A stretch of DNA of 7,738 nucleotides. Source: Pseudomonadota bacterium. GTDB lineage: Bacteria; Pseudomonadota; Gammaproteobacteria; Acidiferrobacterales; UBA6901. Both the position numbers and the translations under genes were made by a program. How positions within the stretch are numbered: position 1 is the stretch's first letter; every line of letters starts with the position of its first letter. The notes under the pieces were generated by a model. That model did not search any database, had not been told where the DNA came from, and worked only from the letters and a program-made list of their open reading frames with translations. The stretch is from NCBI GenBank assembly GCA_021785795.1, contig JAJYEK010000108.1, positions 3,641 to 11,378 on the forward strand. Reading direction: 5' to 3'. Of this stretch, positions 1-5,488 are shown in pieces.

Positions 1-270
1 ACCCACTCGCATAAGACTCAATTCCATTTGCCGACGCCCTGCTCTTCCCTGCTGCGCTTCGAAGCCACTTCGAGGCTTCGTTGCCGATGCGCGAGAGAGC
101 CGGTTGACAACCAGAGAACGACTTTGGCCTGGCCAGGCGTAGAGGATTTTGGCCCTGCCGTTTATCCCTATGCTCTGGCCTGACACCGTACCGTGGTACG
201 GTGGGGAAGTGGGTGGATCGGTGCCCGAGCGAGGGCGCGCGATCGATGGTTGCGGAATACCTGCAGGGTC
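1..270. other. Left-edge region without a recognisable gene
   Basis: No reading frame here resembles a protein family I know. Two frames stay open for long stretches (plus strand 1-183, and a minus-strand frame running from about 330 to the left edge), but neither has a supported start, membrane segment or motif, and such openness is common in GC-rich DNA. Visible structure consists of a 7-bp perfect hairpin at 60-66/74-80 (CGAAGCC/GGCTTCG, 7-base loop, no T-tract), a 12-bp palindrome at 127-138 (GCCTGGCCAGGC), and the mer-like dyad at 185-202 listed separately. Since merT homology stops near 288, this may be the far side of a rearrangement junction; that is inference. Confidence 0.4.
180..202 (+). 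promoter_or_regulatory. Second MerR-type operator, possibly a relic
   Basis: Bases 185-202 form the perfect 8+2+8 dyad ACCGTACC-GT-GGTACGGT. Its core CCGTAC-N4-GTACGG (186-201) has the same half-sites and spacing as the mer operator at 611-626 and as the published Tn501/Tn21 operator. Read on the plus strand it is preceded directly by CTGACA (180-185), the place and near-sequence of the TTGACT -35 box in Tn501. However, the expected -10 position 19-20 bp downstream (205-211) reads GGAAGTG and is poor. On the minus strand neither box is good. A MerR binding site is therefore plausible, but a working promoter is doubtful. It points rightwards into the 3' end of merT, which makes no sense as an intact mer promoter. 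Confidence 0.55.
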
Positions 271-274
271 CGGC

Positions 275-565
275 TTAATTGATGCCATCAGGGCAGACCC
301 GGCGCATCGCTGGGTCCGCACACCCCTCGCCGGGCGGGCAGGCCGCCGGCGGCCGGACGATGCGCCGGCAAGCGAGGCACAATGCGGCGAGGGCCACGTT
401 CCGGAACCAGGGCCGGAACGGCTCGGGCGCGGTCAGGCCCGACACCCAGGCCCCGCCGATGTCGACCGGCACCAGCAGCCGCGGCCCGAGGCAGCAGGTC
501 GAGGCAAGCATCGCAGCGATTCCGCCGGCAGCCAGGCTGCCGGTACTGATTTTGTCCTGGGGCAT
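275..565 (-). CDS. merT: MerT mercuric ion transporter, C-terminally truncated
   Basis: MerT is an inner-membrane protein that takes Hg(II) from MerP and passes it to cytoplasmic MerA. This 96-residue product matches its N-terminal part. Residues 9-28 align with the first helix carrying the vicinal pair Cys24-Cys25 (ASTCCLGP), followed by GGAW and EPFRP. The second loop pair is Cys76 and Cys82 (AACPPGEGC), at the same positions as in Tn501 MerT. Full MerT is about 116 residues with three membrane helices; here similarity ends near residue 89 and the chain stops at CPDGIN, so the third helix is missing. I found no continuation in the other minus-strand frames. Arg29 and Asp35 sit inside helix 1, unusual for this family. 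The start is supported by AAGGAG (571-576, minus strand) six bases upstream. It is divergent from merR and lies under the mer operator. No merP or merA follows. Mercury transport by this copy is doubtful; it is probably a decaying remnant. Confidence 0.85.
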   Translation of the reverse strand: MPQDKISTGSLAAGGIAAMLASTCCLGPRLLVPVDIGGAWVSGLTAPEPFRPWFRNVALAALCLACRRIVRPPAACPPGEGCADPAMRRVCPDGIN

Positions 566-600
566 GCCGTCTCCTTATGCCGGTGCTTGCCGATGCCGTA

Positions 601-632
601 AACTTACGGACCGTACCTGGGTACGGAATCAA
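601..632 (-). promoter_or_regulatory. mer operator-promoter (merT promoter)
   Basis: On the minus strand a -35 box TTGATT (627-632) and a -10 box TAAGTT (601-606) are separated by 20 bp (607-626). That spacer is longer than the usual 17 and typical of MerR-family promoters, where Hg-bound MerR untwists the DNA. The dyad CCGTAC-CTGG-GTACGG (611-626) fills the spacer directly after the -35 box, as in Tn501, which has a 19-bp spacer. MerR should repress and, with Hg(II), activate merT from here. It should also limit its own rightward transcription. I could not pick out a convincing merR promoter. Confidence 0.85.
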
Positions 633-656
633 GGGGTACAGGATCAAGGAGGGGTA

Positions 657-1061
657 ATGGGGCGAAAAGGGTTTACCATCGGGCAGCTCGCCGCGGCCGC
701 CGGGGTCAATATCGAAACGGTGCGCTATTACCAGCGCATCAAACTCATGCCGGAACCAGCGCGCCCGCTAGGCGGTATCCGCCACTACGGTGAAAAAGAA
801 TTATCGCGGCTGCGGTTCATCAAAACTGCCCAGGGTCTCGGGTTTACGCTCGACGAAGTGACCGATCTGGTCCGGCTCGATGACGGCACCCACTGCACAA
901 CGGCACGCGACATCGCCGCACACAAGCTCGAAACAATCCGCATCCGGCTGCGCGATCTGCGCGCAATCGAGACTGTGCTGTCTCGACTGGTACGCAAGTG
1001 TGATTCACACCGTGGCGCCATACGCTGCCCGCTTATCGAGGCCCTGCAGACCCGCACCTGA
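657..1061 (+). CDS. merR: MerR, Hg(II)-responsive transcriptional regulator
   Basis: This is a dimeric cytoplasmic regulator that binds the mer operator and turns repression into activation when Hg(II) binds. The 134-residue product has the MerR winged helix-turn-helix at residues 6-75 (FTIGQLAAAAGVNIETVRYY, then IRHYGEKEL), a dimerisation helix at about 80-111, and the three mercury ligands Cys80, Cys115 and Cys124 in the contexts DGTHC, RKCDSHRG and IRCPLI. These correspond to Cys82, Cys117 and Cys126 of Tn501 MerR with a constant offset of two, so mercury rather than Cu, Zn or Pb specificity is indicated. Tn501 has an extra cysteine two residues before Cys117, which is Arg here and not a ligand. 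The start at 657 is fixed by AAGGAGG at 646-652; longer in-frame upstream starts would run through the operator. It is divergent from merT. With merT shortened and no merA in view, it may act on targets elsewhere. Confidence 0.95.
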   Translation: MGRKGFTIGQLAAAAGVNIETVRYYQRIKLMPEPARPLGGIRHYGEKELSRLRFIKTAQGLGFTLDEVTDLVRLDDGTHCTTARDIAAHKLETIRIRLRDLRAIETVLSRLVRKCDSHRGAIRCPLIEALQTRT

Positions 1062-1209
1062 TCCCGCTGGCCGCGATCCGGCTGTTTCCTGCGGGCCAGG
1101 GGCGCGTATTCCGGCAATGAAGCGATGAACCCGGGCAGCAGCGCATGAAGTCCCGCCGCACGCCGCGGATATCGGTGCCGCATTCAACGGAAAATCCACA
1201 CGCGCGCCA

Positions 1210-1824
1210 TCATTCTCGCCGTGCCTGTCCTTCATACATATAGGTGATCAGCTTCGGCCCTTTTTCCAGGTAGCCGGTGCGCAGATCCTCAATGCGAAAT
1301 CCCGCCGCGCGGACAAGATCATCAATCTTGCGATTGAGATGACAGCCGGCGCTGATCCGGCTCCAGACCGGTGTGAGCGCGTTCTGCCAACGCCGCACGC
1401 CGCGGTCGGGCGCCAGGCCGTGCTCGACAAACAGCAGCCGGCCATCGGGCTTCAGAACGCGATGCATCTGCCGAAGTGCTTCGAGCGGGTTGCGAATCGA
1501 ACACAGGGACCACGTCAGCACGACCGTATCAAAGCTTTCGTTCGCAAACGGAAGGGTTTCCGCCGACGCTCTGGCCAGCACTACCGGCACCCGCGCCTCT
1601 TTCGTGCGCTGCCGGGAATACTCGATCAGTTCTGCGGAAGGATCGATACCACAGATGCCGTCCACGTCCCGGTACAGAGGCAGGTTCAGGCCCGAACCCA
1701 CGCCGACTTCGAGGACCCTGTGCCGGGAAGCGGAAACCGTGCGCTGCCGGTACGGCAGCAGCATCTGATTGCGCATCGAAAAATCGAGCAGCCGCGGGAG
1801 GATCCAATGGCTGTAGAGGTTCAT
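1210..1824 (-). CDS. Class I SAM-dependent methyltransferase
   Basis: The 204-residue soluble protein has a complete Rossmann-type methyltransferase fold. Motif I VLEVGVGSGLN is at residues 37-47, with an acidic ribose-contact residue Asp61 in GIDPS. Post-I segments follow at 85-102 (ASAETLPFANESFDTVV), then TWSLCSI at 104-110, and LKPDGRLLFVEHG at 124-136. The C-terminal block CHLNRKIDDLVRAAGF (161-176) and a terminal YMYEG are typical of the UbiE-like/METTL7-like group of small methyltransferases. The substrate cannot be read from the sequence. I chose the ATG at 1822-1824 because GGAGG lies about seven bases upstream and family members begin MNLY; an upstream in-frame ATG (1858-1860) would add 12 unrelated residues. 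It is convergent with merR, with a 148-base gap holding no obvious terminator. It is transcribed away from the efflux operon, so co-regulation with either metal locus is unproven. Confidence 0.9.
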   Translation of the reverse strand: MNLYSHWILPRLLDFSMRNQMLLPYRQRTVSASRHRVLEVGVGSGLNLPLYRDVDGICGIDPSAELIEYSRQRTKEARVPVVLARASAETLPFANESFDTVVLTWSLCSIRNPLEALRQMHRVLKPDGRLLFVEHGLAPDRGVRRWQNALTPVWSRISAGCHLNRKIDDLVRAAGFRIEDLRTGYLEKGPKLITYMYEGQARRE

Positions 1825-1943
1825 TGTGCATCCTCCGGGGAGGCCGGGTGACTCGCGCACTCACCGTGGCACAGGAATTGATAAACGCTGGCGGGCATGA
1901 GACCGGAATGCAGTCCGGCATCGAACGGAAAGGCACCCGCCAT
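1821..1943 (-). CDS. Possible small ORF coupled to the methyltransferase
   Basis: A 40-residue frame from ATG 1941-1943 ends in a TGA that overlaps the methyltransferase start as ATGA (1821-1824), a typical arrangement for translational coupling. The product has no signal or membrane segment; its only notable part is FLCHGECASHP, with two Cys and two His near the C-terminus. The start is uncertain: GAGGAAAA (1953-1960, minus strand) lies 13 bases from the ATG but only about four from an in-frame TTG at 1950-1952. The frame stays open further upstream, to an ATG at 2088-2090. I recognise no family. It could equally be a chance frame with its stop at the methyltransferase start. Confidence 0.25.
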   Translation of the reverse strand: MAGAFPFDAGLHSGLMPASVYQFLCHGECASHPASPEDAQ

Positions 1944-2201
1944 GGTCCGCAATTTTCCTCGAGCCGGGAGACGGCGGCCATCGTGCCAGAGCGTATCATT
2001 GGAATCACGACGCGCCAAAGAAAGACAGCCGAAAAACGAAAACGGTGACGCTTCGCGAAGGGCCCTCCCCCCGGGCCGCTGGCAGTCCATACGGCAAATG
2101 AGGTCATTGCCCCCACGGCCACAGCAGTGCGCGAAGCGCGAAACTTAAATGCCGATTCGATGTCTCTCATAGGAGGTTGCGCCAGGGTCATTGGCGTTGC
2201 T
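1944..2201. other. Intergenic stretch, no gene supported
   Basis: Several frames stay open here on both strands, but none has a credible ribosome binding site plus recognisable content. Visible structure consists of the palindrome CTTCGCGAAG (2051-2060), directly followed by a GC hairpin GGCCC/GGGCC (2061-2065/2073-2077, loop TCCCCCC). There is also a short GCGC-GAA-GCGC inverted repeat at 2129-2139. None is followed by a clear T-run on the plus strand. A promoter for the minus-strand methyltransferase should lie here or closer to 1950, but I could not identify convincing boxes. Confidence 0.4.
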
Positions 2202-2231
2202 TTGACTCGCGCAGGATCGTCGACCTATAAT
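2202..2231 (+). promoter_or_regulatory. Sigma-70-type promoter of the efflux operon
   Basis: TTGACT (2202-2207) and a perfect TATAAT (2226-2231) are separated by 18 bp. Transcription should begin near 2238, about 65 bases before the first gene. The spacer shows no long dyad such as a CueR, ZntR or mer operator, only a GTCGAC hexamer. The boxes are close to consensus, which suggests substantial basal expression, or repression by something not visible here. No cusRS-like two-component system is in the window. Confidence 0.75.
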
Positions 2232-2248
2232 CCCACAGGCGCTACGCG

Positions 2249-2265
2249 GAGACGGCGATCGTCTC
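2249..2265 (+). other. Hairpin in the 5' leader of the efflux operon
   Basis: GAGACG (2249-2254) pairs perfectly with CGTCTC (2260-2265) around a five-base loop. It sits about ten bases after the predicted transcript start and 37 bases before the first ATG. There is no T-tract, so it is not a terminator. It may protect the 5' end of the mRNA. A chance occurrence in GC-rich DNA cannot be excluded. Confidence 0.35.
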
Positions 2266-2302
2266 ATCAGGCAGGAATCGACTGGATCGAGAACAGCAGA
2301 CA

Positions 2303-2731
2303 ATGTACCCGGCGTTCCCCCACCTGCGAAAGTCGCGCCTCAGCCGTTTCATGCTGCTTGCGTGGCTCGCGTTCGTCCTGGTCGCCCCGATCCAGTTCTG
2401 CATGTCCGCGTATGCCGCGCAAAGTGGCGCATCCCAATCGATGGACCCGCCGTGCCCGTTCATGGGTGCTGCCCACGGTATGCACATGCCCCGCGCGTGC
2501 GGGGGGCACGGAACCGCCGCGATGCACCTGCAGTGCCATCGCAGCCAGGTCGCTACCGGAGCGGGCTTGCCGCAGCCGTCTCTGGCCAAGGCGATCGTCC
2601 TCCCGCAGCCGGCCTGGCAGCATAGCCCGCTTCTGGCGACACGCCCCGCATTCTACTGGCTGACCGATAACTCCGGCTTCTCGCCCGCTCCGCTTCCCGC
2701 CTTTCTGCGCTACAGCCGTCTGCTGATTTAA
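2303..2731 (+). CDS. Secreted His/Met/Cys-rich small protein, putative metal-binding
   Basis: This 142-residue protein opens the efflux operon. It has a basic N-terminus (HLRKSRLSR), a hydrophobic stretch at 17-32 and a likely signal-peptidase site after AYA (residues 36-38), so it is predicted to be periplasmic. Residues 47-79 are packed with soft-metal ligands: Met47, Cys51, Met54, His58, Met60, His61, Met62, Cys66, His69, Met74, His75, Cys78 and His79. The rest is Pro/Ala-rich and ends in PAFLRYSRLLI. It is longer than CusF and lacks the CusF OB-fold pattern. Small His-rich secreted proteins are often found ahead of czc/cus/cop operons, but I cannot name a family. The ribosome binding site before 2303 is weak; an alternative ATG at 2351 has none and would trim the basic N-terminus. 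It is on the same strand as, and 70 bases before, the outer-membrane gene. A metallochaperone or periplasmic metal buffer is inferred. Confidence 0.75.
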   Translation: MYPAFPHLRKSRLSRFMLLAWLAFVLVAPIQFCMSAYAAQSGASQSMDPPCPFMGAAHGMHMPRACGGHGTAAMHLQCHRSQVATGAGLPQPSLAKAIVLPQPAWQHSPLLATRPAFYWLTDNSGFSPAPLPAFLRYSRLLI

Positions 2732-2755
2732 CCCCCTGTTCCGTCGTCGTGAGCG

Positions 2756-2771
2756 CGCCGCGCAGGCGGCG
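2756..2771 (+). other. Intercistronic hairpin
   Basis: CGCCGC (2756-2761) pairs perfectly with GCGGCG (2766-2771) around the tetraloop GCAG. It lies between the stop of the His-rich gene and the start of the outer-membrane channel gene. No T-run follows, so full termination is unlikely. It could reduce read-through or mark an mRNA processing site that sets the ratio of the first protein to the pump components. Confidence 0.35.
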
Positions 2772-2801
2772 TTGCCTGTTCACATGCACGAGGAATGGGA
2801 T

Positions 2802-4070
2802 ATGTCTGGCTATTCTGTTTGCTGTAAAAGGTATTTTTTCGCTGTCATCGCGACGCTGTCGATGTTCCGGGGCCCGCACGCCGATGCAGCGCCGCTGACC
2901 CTGGAGCGGGCGCAAGCCATGCTGATCCGGCGCAACCCCACGCTGGCCGCGCTCGGACAGGACGTGATCGCTCTGCGTCATCAGGCGATCGCGGCGGCAC
3001 AGCTGCCGGACCCGGAATTTTCGGTCATGGCGCAGAACGTGCCAACCAACAGCTTCTCCATGCGCCAGCAGAGCATGACCATGCTGAGTTTCGGCGTGAG
3101 CCAGAGCTTCCCGCCGTTCGGCAAACGGGGCATCGAGGGCCAGCAGGGCGCGATGGAAGCCCAGGCCCTTGCGTACGGCCGCAGCGCCCGCAGCGCACAG
3201 CTCATCTACTTCCTGCGGCGCATCTGGCTGCAGGCACTCTACGCCGGACGCGCTCTGAAGATCCTGGATACACAGCGGCTCCTGGCCGAACAGAGCGTCG
3301 CGACAGCGATGGCACGGTACCGTGCCGCCGGCGTCCCGGAAGCCGATGTCCTGCGCGCGCGGCTTGCACGCGAAGGACTCGCCAATGCCCAGGCTGAGGC
3401 GCAGGCGAATCAGAGCGAGCTGCTGGCTCGCCTCGCCCGCATCCTGAACCTGCCTGAAGTTCCGGCGCTTGCTCCCGGCTGGCCGCGGATTCCCACGCCT
3501 CCGCAGCTTCCGGTCCTGGAACGCCACATCGCCGAGCAACCCATGGTCAGGGAGGCCGAAGCGCGGCGCCAGGTGGCACGACTGGGCGTGCGGGCGGCGC
3601 GCCGTGACTTCTACCCGCGCTTTACGGTGAGCGCCTCCTATGGACAAAGCTTCGTGCCCCAGACGCCGGACTGGGTCACCGTGGGGGTCGGGGTGAGCAT
3701 GCCCGTGTTCACCGCCAACCGGCAGGATCAGCGTCTCGACGCCGCCGAGGCGCGGGCATTGAAAGCCGGTTACCGGGTTCAGGACCGCCGCCTCGCCCTC
3801 GAGAGGCAGGCGCGCTCCGCGTATGCCCGCTATGTGTCGCTCGGCAATGAGCTACAGCGCACCCGGGAGCACCTCGCGCCCGACGCCCAGGCGGCGCTTG
3901 CCGCCACGCTGGCCGCGTACACGGCGGGACGCGCGAATATCGGCGATGTGCTGCGCGCGCAACGTGCAGTTCTCAAGTACAGCTTGCAAGGGCTTCAGTA
4001 CCGGCGCGATCTCGCGGTGGTCGAAGCGCAGCTCGATTATCTGGCTACCCGTTCGGAGACACGCCCATGA
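2802..4070 (+). CDS. cusC: TolC-family outer membrane efflux channel (CusC/CzcC type)
   Basis: This is the outer-membrane duct of a tripartite heavy-metal RND exporter. The 422-residue protein has a signal peptide (about 1-29, hydrophobic core FFAVIATLSMF, likely cut after ADA) and then two outer-membrane efflux protein repeats, roughly 32-205 and 230-415. Typical signatures are LERAQAMLIRRNPTL, LPDPEF, SQSFPPFGKRG, VSMPVFTANRQDQR and YTAGRANIGDVLRAQRAVL. The two cysteines at 7-8 precede the hydrophobic core and do not form a lipobox, so unlike E. coli CusC it is probably not a lipoprotein. The ATG at 2802 is chosen because GAGGAA lies six bases upstream; the in-frame ATG at 2772 would put ten acidic/polar residues before the signal. 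The stop overlaps the next start as ATGA, implying coupled translation. The partner genes make this the CusC role; on its own sequence CzcC is equally possible. Confidence 0.9.
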   Translation: MSGYSVCCKRYFFAVIATLSMFRGPHADAAPLTLERAQAMLIRRNPTLAALGQDVIALRHQAIAAAQLPDPEFSVMAQNVPTNSFSMRQQSMTMLSFGVSQSFPPFGKRGIEGQQGAMEAQALAYGRSARSAQLIYFLRRIWLQALYAGRALKILDTQRLLAEQSVATAMARYRAAGVPEADVLRARLAREGLANAQAEAQANQSELLARLARILNLPEVPALAPGWPRIPTPPQLPVLERHIAEQPMVREAEARRQVARLGVRAARRDFYPRFTVSASYGQSFVPQTPDWVTVGVGVSMPVFTANRQDQRLDAAEARALKAGYRVQDRRLALERQARSAYARYVSLGNELQRTREHLAPDAQAALAATLAAYTAGRANIGDVLRAQRAVLKYSLQGLQYRRDLAVVEAQLDYLATRSETRP

Positions 4071-5488
4071 ACACGCGCAACCTGCTTGCCGGCGTCGGAC
4101 TGCTGTGCCTGGGCATCGCCGCCGGCGTTGCCATCGACCGGTGGTCTCGCGTCCCGGCCGTGAAGAACGCTCCCGCCAGCCACGAGGCAACCCGGGCGCC
4201 CACGGCAGCGCCCGCCACCGGCAGCAAGCGCAGGATCCTGTACTGGGCCAACGCCATGAACCCGAGCATCCATTCCAGTCATCCCATGAAGGACAGCATG
4301 GGCATGGCCTACGTGCCGGTATACGCGCCCAGGACGGGCAGCTCCGGGGCCAGCAGACCGGATCTGCAGATCGATCCGCGCATGGTGGCGAATCTGGGGG
4401 TCAGGCTCGTCTCGGCGCAGCGTAAACGGCTGGGGCACACCGTTCAGACGGTGGGTACCGTGAGCGTGGATGAGAACCGGGTCTACGCCGTGACCCCGCG
4501 TTTTTCGGGGTGGGTGGAGCGGCTGGATGTGCGGGCGGTCGGCGATCCCGTGCACCGCGGAGAAGTTCTGGCACGAATCTATTCACCGCAGCTCTACAGC
4601 ACCGAGCAGGAGTTTCTCATCGCACAGCATTCGACCCCGGGGCCGGGAGGCAAAGCACTTCTTGCAGCCGTGCGGAGCCGGTTGCAGCTTCTGGGCATGA
4701 CGGACACCCAGATCGACGCCCTCGCGCGGCGCGGGTCCGCAGCACGGGATGTGCCGCTCTTCGCCCCGGCGAGCGGAGTGATCATGGCGATGCACATCCG
4801 GCAAGGCGGCTACGCCGGATCCCGGAATACGCTGTACCGGATCGCCAATCTCGACCGGGTCTGGGTAAAGGTCGCGCTTTATTCCTACCAGCTGCCCTGG
4901 GTGCAGCCGGGAGATCCGGTGCGCCTGCATCTCGCCTCCGATGATGGCCGGATCTGGCAGGGGCGCCTGAATTTTCTCTACCCCACGCTGAACCCGCGCG
5001 ACCGCACCGTTACGGCGCGCCTGAGCTTCCGCAATCCCGGTGATGTGCTGCGCCCCGGGATGTATGCCACCGCCACGATCGTGACGCGCCCCCGCGAGGC
5101 GCTTGCCGTGCCGGGCAGCGCGGTGCTGCGCACCGGCCAGGGCAACTACGTCCTGCTCGCCCAGGGTGCGGGACACTTTCTGCCGGTTCAGGTCTCGCTC
5201 GGGCCGCAGACCGACGGCTGGGTGGAAATCCGAAAGGGGCTTAACAGCGGCGACCGCGTGGTCGACAGCGCGCAGTTTCTTCTGTATTCCGAATCCCAGT
5301 TCCAGTCCGTGAAAGCGCGCCTTCTGGGCGGTAATACGGTATCGGGCTCCGCGGCAGCGAAGCCCGGGGCTGCCCCTGCAGACCGCATCAGCCGTCCGAG
5401 GAAACCCGGCAACGCAGCGCACGCTTCGCAAGGCGCTTCGATGCCCGGAATGAGCATGCCAGCGCCGGGGGGTGCGGATCATGATTAG
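4067..5488 (+). CDS. cusB: Heavy-metal RND membrane fusion protein (CusB type)
   Basis: This is the periplasmic adaptor that links the inner-membrane pump to the outer-membrane channel and can hand metal to the pump. The 473-residue protein begins with a signal anchor (about 6-24) and a Pro/Ala-rich linker. A heavy-metal-binding segment follows at 56-86 (ILYWANAMNP, then MKDSMGMAYVPVY). Met64, Met78 and Met80 match the three metal-binding methionines of E. coli CusB, although the usual DP before the first Met is NA and the DLVP end is AYVP. The lipoyl/barrel-sandwich halves lie at about 135-175 (VTPRFSGWVERL) and 230-262, with a helical hairpin between them. Beta-barrel and membrane-proximal domains run to about 420 (RPGMYATATIV, LAVPGSAVLRTG, GLNSGDRVV). 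The C-terminus adds MPGMSMP at 459-465 and ends in DHD, a second possible metal site absent from E. coli CusB. It overlaps its neighbours at both ends. Confidence 0.93.
   Translation: MNTRNLLAGVGLLCLGIAAGVAIDRWSRVPAVKNAPASHEATRAPTAAPATGSKRRILYWANAMNPSIHSSHPMKDSMGMAYVPVYAPRTGSSGASRPDLQIDPRMVANLGVRLVSAQRKRLGHTVQTVGTVSVDENRVYAVTPRFSGWVERLDVRAVGDPVHRGEVLARIYSPQLYSTEQEFLIAQHSTPGPGGKALLAAVRSRLQLLGMTDTQIDALARRGSAARDVPLFAPASGVIMAMHIRQGGYAGSRNTLYRIANLDRVWVKVALYSYQLPWVQPGDPVRLHLASDDGRIWQGRLNFLYPTLNPRDRTVTARLSFRNPGDVLRPGMYATATIVTRPREALAVPGSAVLRTGQGNYVLLAQGAGHFLPVQVSLGPQTDGWVEIRKGLNSGDRVVDSAQFLLYSESQFQSVKARLLGGNTVSGSAAAKPGAAPADRISRPRKPGNAAHASQGASMPGMSMPAPGGADHD

Noticed and set aside
60..80. Hairpin CGAAGCC/GGCTTCG as a terminator
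   Set aside because: There is no T-tract on either strand and no gene ending next to it.
149..601. A 150-codon plus-strand frame
   Set aside because: It is antisense to merT, no family recognised, no ribosome binding site; best seen as a shadow.
279..1061. MerR starting far upstream at 279
   Set aside because: The extension would be antisense to merT and read through the mer operator. The ATG at 657 has AAGGAGG at good spacing and gives the normal MerR length.
1067..1099. CTGGCC/GGCCAG inverted repeat after merR as a terminator
   Set aside because: The stem is only six bp with a 21-base loop and no T-run.
2051..2077. Palindrome plus GC hairpin as a terminator or regulator site
   Set aside because: No gene ends nearby in the right direction, and GC-rich inverted repeats of this size are expected by chance.
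2553..3647. A 364-codon minus-strand open frame
   Set aside because: It is antisense to the His-rich gene and cusC, has low-complexity Arg/Gln/His content and no domain, and sits opposite clearly real genes.
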